Assembly: GCA_035532755.1 (NCBI GenBank)
Contig: DATKQI010000224.1
Coordinates: 1-8,356 of the forward strand
DNA from: DATKQI01 sp035532755
Lineage (GTDB): Bacteria; Pseudomonadota; Alphaproteobacteria; Acetobacterales; Acetobacteraceae
Length of the DNA stretch: 8,356 bases
Direction: 5' to 3'
Part shown: positions 1-5,288 of the stretch, one piece after another
How the letters are laid out: every line of letters begins with the position of its first letter
How positions within the stretch are numbered: the stretch's first letter is position 1
The notes under the pieces: generated by a model
What the model was told of the DNA's origin: nothing
Databases searched by the model: none
Seen by the model: only the letters and a program-made list of their open reading frames with translations
Made by a program: the position numbers and the translations under genes

Positions 1-2
1 TG

Positions 3-1700
3 GGTATGGCGGTGCTGGAACGCGGCGGCAACGCCTTCGACGCCGCGGCCGCCACCGCCTTCACCTTGCAGGTGGCCGAGCCGCACCTGAACGGGCCGGG
101 CGGGGATGCGCCGATCATCGTGCACAGTGCGGCCACCGGCAGCCAGCACGTGGTGTGCGGCCAGGGCGTTTCGCCGGCCGGCGCGACGATCGGGCATTTC
201 GAGGGGCTGGGGCTTGATCTGATCCCCGGCACCGGCCTGCTGCCGGCGGTGGTGCCCGGCGCGTTCGATGCCTGGTGCCTGACATTGCGCGACTGGGGCA
301 CGTGGGAGCTGGCGGACGTGCTGGCCTTCGCCATCGGCTACGCGCGCAACGGCATCCATCTGGTGCCGCGGATCAGCGCCACCATCGAGGGCATCCGGCC
401 GCTGTTCGAGGAGGAATGGACCACCTCTGCCGCCGTTTTCCTGCCGCACGGCAAAACGCCCGGCCCGGGCGCGCTGTTCGCCAACCCGGCGCTGGCCGAC
501 ACCTATGCGCGCATCTGCCGGGAGGCGGTGGGCGATACCCGCGAGGCGCGGATCGAGGCGGCGCGGCATGCCTGGTACCAGGGCTTCGTGGCCGAGGCGG
601 TGGATCGCTTCTTCCGTACCGAGGTGCTGGACGCCTCGGGCCGGCGGCACAAGGGCGTGCTGAGCGGGGCGGATTTCGCCGGCTGGTCGGCCCGCGTCGA
701 GGATCCGGTCGCGTTCGACTACCACGGCCACACGGTGCTGAAATGCGGCCCCTGGAGCCAGGGGCCGGTGTTCCTGCAGCAGCTTGCCCTGCTCGCCGGC
801 TTCGATATCGGGGCGATGGACCCGCTGGGGCCGGATTTCGTCCATACCGTGGTGGAATGCGCGAAGCTCGCCTTCGCCGACCGCGAGGCGTTCTACGGCG
901 ATCCGGACCATGTGCGCGTGCCGCTCTCCACCCTGCTTTCCCCCGCCTACAACGATGCGCGGCGGAAGCTGGTTGACGCAAAAGCGAGTTTCGAGCTGCG
1001 GCCCGGCGCGATTGAGGGGTTCAAGGCCGTCGTGGACCACGGTGCCGCCGCGCGCGCGGAGATGCTGACGCGCGCGCCGGGCGTGGGGGAGCCGACGGTC
1101 GCGCGGCTGGGCGTGATCGGGGCGGACACCTGCCACGTGGACGTGATCGACCGCTGGGGCAACATGGTGTCCGCAACACCCTCGGGCGGGTGGATGCAAT
1201 CCTCCCCCGTGGTGCCGGGCCTCGGCTTTCCGATGGGCACGCGCGGGCAGATGTTCTGGCTGACCCCCGGCCTGCCCAACAGCGTGGCCCCCGGCAAGCG
1301 GCCGCGCACGACGCTCAGCCCCAGCTTCGCGCTGCGGGAGGGCAAGCCGTGGATGGCCTTCGGCACGCCGGGCGGGGAGCAGCAGGACCAATGGTCGCTG
1401 ACCTTCTTCCTGCGCATGGTGCATCACAACCTGAACATCCAGCAGGCGATCGACATGCCGAGCTTCCATACCGAACACTGGCCGAGCAGCTTCTGGCCGC
1501 GCGTGGCCCGGCCGGGGAAGCTCGTGCTGGAGGGGCGGTTCGGCCAGGGCATGCTGGAGGAGATGGCACGGCGGGGCCATGCGGCGGAGTTGGGCGAGGA
1601 ATGGTCCGAGGGCCGGCTGTCCGGCGCGCGGATCGAGGGGGACCAGATGCTGGCCGGGGCCAATCCGCGCGGGATGCAGGGCTACGCGGTGGGGCGGTAG
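3..1700 (+). CDS. Gamma-glutamyltransferase family protein (5' end cut by window)
   Basis: Ntn-hydrolase of the gamma-glutamyltranspeptidase family. Members self-cleave before a threonine and then transfer or hydrolyse gamma-glutamyl groups, for example from glutathione. The frame is open to the window edge and the first visible residues (G-MAVLERGGNAFDAA) are the conserved N-terminal family motif, so the ATG at 6 is internal; I estimate a few tens of residues are missing. Numbering from that Met: the HLNGPGGD motif is near residues 28-35. The likely nucleophile is Thr375 in GADTCHVDVIDRWGN, matching the TTH motif of classical enzymes. TTLSPS from residue 435 and GTPGG at 453-457 match the substrate-binding serine pair and the oxyanion-hole glycines, although the serine pair is Thr-Thr here. 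The wording (PGTGLLPAVVPGAFDAW, GTWELADVL) resembles the YwrD-like subgroup rather than E. coli Ggt, so the true substrate is unknown. No signal peptide can be judged. It probably forms an operon with the next gene. Confidence 0.92.
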   Translation, partial: GMAVLERGGNAFDAAAATAFTLQVAEPHLNGPGGDAPIIVHSAATGSQHVVCGQGVSPAGATIGHFEGLGLDLIPGTGLLPAVVPGAFDAWCLTLRDWGTWELADVLAFAIGYARNGIHLVPRISATIEGIRPLFEEEWTTSAAVFLPHGKTPGPGALFANPALADTYARICREAVGDTREARIEAARHAWYQGFVAEAVDRFFRTEVLDASGRRHKGVLSGADFAGWSARVEDPVAFDYHGHTVLKCGPWSQGPVFLQQLALLAGFDIGAMDPLGPDFVHTVVECAKLAFADREAFYGDPDHVRVPLSTLLSPAYNDARRKLVDAKASFELRPGAIEGFKAVVDHGAAARAEMLTRAPGVGEPTVARLGVIGADTCHVDVIDRWGNMVSATPSGGWMQSSPVVPGLGFPMGTRGQMFWLTPGLPNSVAPGKRPRTTLSPSFALREGKPWMAFGTPGGEQQDQWSLTFFLRMVHHNLNIQQAIDMPSFHTEHWPSSFWPRVARPGKLVLEGRFGQGMLEEMARRGHAAELGEEWSEGRLSGARIEGDQMLAGANPRGMQGYAVGR

Positions 1701-2336
1701 GTGCGCGGCCCCTGGATCACCCGGCGGCGCGTTCTTCTCGCGCTTGAGATCCTGTTCAACTTCATCCTGCCCTGGGCGCTGTACCGTGCCGTAAAGCCGC
1801 ACGGCAGCGAGGTGCAGGCGCTGATCGCCTCCGCGCTGCCGCCGATCGTCTGGAGCCTTGCGGAGTTCGCCCGGCAGCGGAAGGTGGATGCGCTGTCGGT
1901 GCTGGTGCTGGGCGGGATCGCGCTGGCGCTGGTGGGATTGGTCCTTGGCGGTTCTCCGAAGCTGCTGCTGGTGCGCGAATCGCTCGTGACCGGGCTGATC
2001 GGCGTGGCGTTCCTGGGCTCGGCCGCGATCGGGAAGCCGCTGATGCTCCTGCTCGCGCGGGCCACCATGGCGCGGCAGTCCGACGCGGCGCGGGAGAGCT
2101 TCGACCGGCACCGGGATGACGGCGGGTTCCGGCGCATGATGCGCGTGATGACCGTGGTATGGGGCGCGGGTTTCGTGCTGGAGACCTGCGTGCGCGCGGT
2201 GCTGGTGTTTTCCATCCCGGTCGGGACGTTCCTGATAGCGGCCCCCATCGTCGGTTACGGCACGGTGGGGCTGCTCGCGTTGTGGACGTTCCTATACGGA
2301 AAACGGTGGCAGCCGGTCCGGGCCGGCGGGCTATAG
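1701..2336 (+). CDS. VC0807-family integral membrane protein
   Basis: A 211-residue protein of unknown biochemical role, recognised by overall resemblance to the VC0807 family of small inner-membrane proteins. Hydrophobic segments lie at about residues 11-29, 40-55, 64-83, 95-119, 150-170 and 176-199, separated by short Arg-rich loops, giving roughly five or six membrane spans. A charged loop (SDAARESFDRHRDDGGFRRMMR, about residues 127-148) precedes the last pair. The start is the GTG directly after the TAG of the gamma-glutamyltransferase gene, with a purine-rich GGGGCGG run just upstream inside that gene. There is no in-frame ATG near the N-terminus. The zero spacing argues for translational coupling. 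The frame ends at a palindromic CTATAG shared with the convergent regulator gene. No catalytic motif is visible, so no function is assigned. Confidence 0.82.
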   Translation: MRGPWITRRRVLLALEILFNFILPWALYRAVKPHGSEVQALIASALPPIVWSLAEFARQRKVDALSVLVLGGIALALVGLVLGGSPKLLLVRESLVTGLIGVAFLGSAAIGKPLMLLLARATMARQSDAARESFDRHRDDGGFRRMMRVMTVVWGAGFVLETCVRAVLVFSIPVGTFLIAAPIVGYGTVGLLALWTFLYGKRWQPVRAGGL

Positions 2337-3113
2337 GGCGCGCAGCATCTCGGCACTCGCGGCATCGGCCGGGAAGATGGTTTCGAGCGTGAGCTCGGAC
2401 ACCGTCACATCCACAGACGTGCCGAAGACCATCGTCGTGCTGAAGAGGGAGAGAAGACCCTGCGGCATGCGGAGCTGGAGCGGCACGACGAGGCCGGCAT
2501 GGTCCGGCTTCGTGGCGGGGCCGGCGGGCGGGGCGGGATAGCCGCGCAGCTCGTGCATCAGCGCGCCCAGGACAGGATCGGCCGTGACGTCTATCTGCCG
2601 GTGCAGGCGGTGGAGAAGATGCGCGCGCCATTGCGCGAGGTTGACGGTGCGCGGCGCGAGCCCGTTCGGGTGCAGGCCGAGGCGCAGCACGTTCACCGGC
2701 GGCTCCAGCAGCGCCGGATCGACCCCTTCCAGCAGCCGGCCGACGGCCGCGTTGGCGGCGACCAGCGTCCAGTGCCGGTCGATCGCCAGTGCCGGGTAGG
2801 GTTCATGCCCCGCCAGCACCTGATCCATCGCCGCGCGCACCGCCTGCATCGCCGGATCGGCGAGCGGCGTTTGCGGGAAGACCGGCGCATAGCCGGCCGC
2901 GACCAGGATTTCGTTCTGGTTTCTTAACGGAATATCCAGCTGCTCGGCCAGGCGAAGCAACATCTCCCGGCTCGGCTGCGACCGGCCGGTTTCCACGAAG
3001 CTGAGATGGCGCGTGGAGATATCGGCCTCGCAGGCGAGGTCGAGCTGGCTCATCCGCCGGCGGACCCGCCATTCGCGCAGAAGATCCCCGACGGGTTTTG
3101 ATATGTGCAGCAT
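2331..3113 (-). CDS. XRE-family transcriptional regulator with MmyB-like ligand-binding domain
   Basis: Predicted DNA-binding regulator of 260 residues. The N-terminal helix-turn-helix covers about residues 6-63 (VGDLLREWRVRRRMSQLDLA, then ISTRHLSFVETGRSQPSREM), with the classic SQLDLA recognition region and FVETGRSQPS turn of XRE proteins. After AAGYAPVF comes a C-terminal domain (about residues 95-260) of the MmyB-like, PAS-related sensor type: YPALAIDRHWTLVAANAAVG, then NVLRLGLHPNGLAP. It is thought to bind a small, possibly lipidic, ligand. The ATG at 3113 gives the expected family N-terminus. An open frame continues upstream to 3266 but its residues look non-coding and would overlap the SnoaL gene. 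No strong ribosome binding site is seen. It is divergent from the SnoaL-like gene, which is its most likely target, and converges tail to tail with the membrane-protein gene, overlapping it by 6 bp. Confidence 0.92.
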   Translation of the reverse strand: MLHISKPVGDLLREWRVRRRMSQLDLACEADISTRHLSFVETGRSQPSREMLLRLAEQLDIPLRNQNEILVAAGYAPVFPQTPLADPAMQAVRAAMDQVLAGHEPYPALAIDRHWTLVAANAAVGRLLEGVDPALLEPPVNVLRLGLHPNGLAPRTVNLAQWRAHLLHRLHRQIDVTADPVLGALMHELRGYPAPPAGPATKPDHAGLVVPLQLRMPQGLLSLFSTTMVFGTSVDVTVSELTLETIFPADAASAEMLRAL

Positions 3114-3258
3114 CCGCGGACTGTAGCCGGGCGGAAAACGGCGGCCAATGACCTGCGAGGTAATCGATCCGCGTGCCGCGCCGCGGAATGATGCGCCCAG
3201 GCATCGCACGGCCATCCGGCCGGGAAGAAGGCGGCGCCGCAACGAAGGAGACAGACAG
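3114..3258. promoter_or_regulatory. Divergent intergenic region between XRE regulator and SnoaL-like gene
   Basis: This 145-bp spacer must hold the start signals for both divergent genes. Two CCGCGG-centred sites occur: TCCGCGGA at 3113-3120, at the regulator start, and CCGCGG at 3181-3186. The second forms the right part of a gapped inverted repeat, TCCGCG at 3168-3173 and CGCGGA at 3182-3187. A palindrome GCGGCGCCGC lies at 3231-3240, just upstream of the SnoaL ribosome binding site. Any of these could be an operator for the regulator, but short GC palindromes are frequent by chance in such GC-rich DNA. No convincing -35/-10 pair was identified. Confidence 0.4.
3245..3250 (+). promoter_or_regulatory. 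Ribosome binding site of the SnoaL-like gene
   Basis: AAGGAG lies 8 nt before the ATG at 3259. It fixes that ATG as the start, rather than the earlier in-frame ATG at 3148 whose added residues are arginine-rich and look untranslated. Confidence 0.8.
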
Positions 3259-3621
3259 ATGGACAATCCGGGCGCATTGATCGACCGCTATATCGCCACC
3301 TGGAACGAGACGGATGCCGGGCGGCGGCGGGAGCTGATCGCGCAGACCTATGCCGAGGCGGCCACCTACCTCGACCCGGTGATGCAGGGCGAAGGCCGGG
3401 ACGGGATCGACGCCATGATCGAGGGTGTTCAGGCCCGGTTTCCCGACCACCGGTTCCGTCGGATTGGGGATGTGGACTCCCATCACGACTGCATCCGCTT
3501 CCGCTGGGAGTTGGCGGCCGAGGGCGGCGCGATCGTGGTGAGCGGCACCGATTTCGGGGTGGTGGCCGAAGGGGCGCGGTTTCAGGCGGTGACCGGGTTC
3601 TTCGATCAGGTTCCAGCCTGA
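3259..3621 (+). CDS. SnoaL-like / NTF2-fold family protein
   Basis: A 120-residue small cone-shaped alpha+beta barrel protein of the SnoaL/NTF2-like superfamily, which includes cyclases, isomerases, dehydratases and non-catalytic ligand binders. The N-terminal helix ALIDRYIATWNETDAGRR is followed by the family-typical region where the molecule is damaged or loaded (YAEAATYLDPVMQGEGRDGI). The strand DCIRFRWELA and the C-terminal strand ARFQAVTGFFDQV close the fold. D36 in the YLDP segment and the paired histidines of DVDSHHD are polar residues that could line the pocket, but the catalytic residues cannot be assigned. The start is chosen for its strong ribosome binding site. It lies divergent from an MmyB-type XRE regulator, an arrangement often seen where the regulator controls the neighbouring gene. 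The substrate is unknown. Confidence 0.85.
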   Translation: MDNPGALIDRYIATWNETDAGRRRELIAQTYAEAATYLDPVMQGEGRDGIDAMIEGVQARFPDHRFRRIGDVDSHHDCIRFRWELAAEGGAIVVSGTDFGVVAEGARFQAVTGFFDQVPA

Positions 3622-3660
3622 TCGCGACGGATATCGGACTGATCGATATCATCGGCGGAT

Positions 3661-3699
3661 GCCAGGGCACGCTGTCGCCGTCGGGCAGCGTGCCCTGGC
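3661..3699. terminator. Perfect 14-bp inverted repeat, probable bidirectional terminator
   Basis: The left arm GCCAGGGCACGCTG (3661-3674) and right arm CAGCGTGCCCTGGC (3686-3699) are exact reverse complements around an 11-nt loop. It lies between two convergent genes, 39 nt past the SnoaL stop and about 125 nt past the acetyltransferase stop, where a shared terminator is expected. Neither strand has a U-tract after the stem, so it is not a textbook intrinsic terminator. It may need Rho, or it may only protect 3' ends. A smaller inverted repeat, GATATCG (3630-3636) and CGATATC (3644-3650), precedes it. Confidence 0.55.
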
Positions 3700-3825
3700 T
3701 TGGCCTGCGGTCGTGCGCCGCGCTATCGCGGATCGAGGTAGCGCAGAGCCGGAAAATGCTCGGCGATCAGGCAAAAATGCGCGATGTTTCGCGAGAGCAG
3801 CGCGGACGAGGCAGAACGCCACGCG

Positions 3826-4425
3826 TCAGATAGTCGTCAGCGGATCGCCCTCGACCGATCGAGGCTGCGTGTTTACCCAGAATTGCAGCTTCGCTGTCCC
3901 ATCGGCCTCCACCCGGTCGGCCAGCACGCCGCCGTTCGCCTCGATGGCGCGACGGGAGGCGGAATTGCCCTCGTCGCAGGTCAGCAGCAGGCGCGGCAGG
4001 CCAAGCCGGCAGGCGATCGGCAGCAGCAGGCCGAGCGCCCTGGTCGCGTAGCCGTGCGACTGCTTCCAGGGAACAACCGCATAACCGGCGTGGCCGGAAA
4101 CATGCGGCGGCAGCGCCTCCGTACCCGGCTGATGGCGAAAATTGATCGATCCGCAGAAATCGCCATCCCAGATCCAGAACACCTTGCCGGGCAGGCGCGG
4201 CACCTCCGTTCCGTCCGGGAGGCGGGCGATGCCGGGCGCCTCCCCGCGAAGGCGGGCGAGGAAGAGCGGTGCGTCGGCCGCGATGGCCGCCAGCTCTTCC
4301 GCGCTGACATCGCGGATGGTGTTTGGGGACCAGCCTGTCTTCAGTGCCGCCACGTAGGCTGGTAATCGTTCCAGGCAGGGTTCGACTAGGCCGAGGCCAG
4401 CCTGTGCTTCGGTGATGGCACTCAT
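3826..4425 (-). CDS. GNAT-family N-acetyltransferase
   Basis: A 199-residue predicted acetyl-CoA-dependent acetyltransferase of the GNAT fold. The N-terminal half is substrate-specific (LVEPCLERLPAYVAALKTGW, then SAEELAAIAADAPLFLARL). The strand KVFWIWDGDFCGSINFRHQP leads into the core. The acetyl-CoA-binding segment (motif A) is GYAVVPWKQSHGYATRALGL at about residues 114-133, in the position of the usual Q/R-x-x-G-x-G/A loop but with SHGYA. Next comes the LGLPRLLLTCDEGNSASRRAIEANGG motif B region (about residues 141-166), whose asparagine and serine are family-typical. This layout resembles the COG3981-type acetyltransferases. The start is the ATG at 4425; its upstream ribosome site is poor (GCGGGG). 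The acceptor is unknown: small molecule, antibiotic and protein all remain possible. Confidence 0.88.
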   Translation of the reverse strand: MSAITEAQAGLGLVEPCLERLPAYVAALKTGWSPNTIRDVSAEELAAIAADAPLFLARLRGEAPGIARLPDGTEVPRLPGKVFWIWDGDFCGSINFRHQPGTEALPPHVSGHAGYAVVPWKQSHGYATRALGLLLPIACRLGLPRLLLTCDEGNSASRRAIEANGGVLADRVEADGTAKLQFWVNTQPRSVEGDPLTTI

Positions 4426-4564
4426 CCCCGCTGGGTCGCCAACCGCAATTGCTCGCCATTGTCGGCGGCTGTGCTCGAATTCATCGCCGAACTCTGCTCA
4501 GATTGCGTAACACTATGGCGGGGCGTTTCGATCTGCCAAGCGCTCAAAGGTGGATGTTCATCGC
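4426..4564. promoter_or_regulatory. Divergent spacer between acetyltransferase and glycosyltransferase genes
   Basis: About 139 bp with noticeably more A+T than the flanking genes, expected to contain promoters for both directions. I could not pick a reliable -35/-10 pair. AAAGGTGGA at 4546-4554 is the likely ribosome binding site for the glycosyltransferase ATG at 4565. Confidence 0.3.
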
Positions 4565-5269
4565 ATGACCGATCAACCCAGAAGGGTCAACCTGCTCTCG
4601 GTCGTCATCCCGACACTCAACGCGGCAGAAATCCTGCCGCCCACCGTGCATGGCCTGGAGGAATCGCCTCACGTCGAGATCATCGTTGCGGATGGCGGAA
4701 GCACCGACGGCACGCGGGAATTGGCGATTGAACTTGGCGCCCGTGTTGTCGGCGCACCCGCTGATAGTTGTGGAGCGCGACTTGCCGCAGGCTGCGCCGC
4801 GGCGGTTGGCGGCTGGCTGCTGCTGCTGCGGCCCGGCGTTCGGCTTGCCCCCGGATGGCGCCAGGTCGCCGATGACTTCATCGACAATCCCATGCACGCG
4901 TTGCAGGCGGGATATTTCCGGCTGACGCTCGATGAAGAGACACCTGGCGCACAACGGGCCATGGCACGGACAGCACGGGTTTGCCGCGCCTTCGGACTCT
5001 CCTACGGAGAGCAGGGGCTTCTGCTCTCTCGGCCGCTGCTGCGTCAGGCGGGTTGGATCAAGCCATTGCCGATGATGGAAGACCTGGATTTGGCACGCAG
5101 AATCGGCCGGACCCGCCTGGTTGCCTTGGATCATGCGATCGTCGTGCCGGAAGAAATTTTGCAATCGGGGTCATGCCAGCGGAATCGATTTCAGAATAAT
5201 ATAAGCCTCTTCTTATGGTGGTTCGGCATTCCATCGAAGGTCATTGCCGCAATATATTCTGAATTATGA
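4565..5269 (+). CDS. Family 2 glycosyltransferase (TIGR04283-like), with an altered DXD motif
   Basis: A 234-residue GT-A fold glycosyltransferase, expected to be cytoplasmic and to use a nucleotide-sugar donor. The N-terminal LLSVVIPTLNAAE and the nucleotide-binding DGGSTDG (residues 43-49) are intact. So is the acidic MEDLDLARR segment (E172, D173), the usual catalytic-base region. The C-terminus, NNISLFLWWFGIPSKVIAAIY, matches the family tail. In this family the middle motif normally reads LLFLHADT-RLP, with an Asp that coordinates metal. Here residues 85-94 read LLLLRPGVRL, so the His and Asp are Arg and Gly. Activity may therefore be metal-independent, changed or lost. The ATG at 4565 is preferred over the GTG at 4550 because AAAGGTGGA sits about 10 nt upstream of it. 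The gene lies 19 nt before the DedA fusion and is probably cotranscribed with it. The 3' end is AT-rich compared with its surroundings. Confidence 0.88.
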   Translation: MTDQPRRVNLLSVVIPTLNAAEILPPTVHGLEESPHVEIIVADGGSTDGTRELAIELGARVVGAPADSCGARLAAGCAAAVGGWLLLLRPGVRLAPGWRQVADDFIDNPMHALQAGYFRLTLDEETPGAQRAMARTARVCRAFGLSYGEQGLLLSRPLLRQAGWIKPLPMMEDLDLARRIGRTRLVALDHAIVVPEEILQSGSCQRNRFQNNISLFLWWFGIPSKVIAAIYSEL

Positions 5270-5288
5270 AGACGCCCATGGCAGCACG

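Noticed and set aside
2499..2927. Plus-strand open frame across the regulator gene
   Set aside because: Antisense shadow of the MmyB-like domain; Arg/Gln/Val-rich with no recognisable fold.
3148..3258. Earlier in-frame ATG for the SnoaL-like gene
   Set aside because: It has no ribosome binding site and adds an Arg-rich stretch, whereas AAGGAG precedes the ATG at 3259.
3114..3266. N-terminal extension of the XRE regulator to an upstream start at 3266
   Set aside because: The added 51 residues lack any family resemblance and would overlap the ribosome site and start of the divergent gene; the ATG at 3113 gives the normal N-terminus.
3661..3699. Inverted repeat as transposon ends
   Set aside because: The arms are only 11 nt apart with no transposase or target duplication, so a hairpin is the simpler reading.
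3767..4459. 230-codon minus-strand frame overlapping the acetyltransferase
   Set aside because: It is Arg/Pro/Gly-rich without motifs; the 3826-4425 frame carries recognisable GNAT motifs.
4459..4731. Small plus-strand frame upstream of the glycosyltransferase
   Set aside because: It overlaps the clear glycosyltransferase N-terminus in another frame and has no ribosome site or family resemblance.
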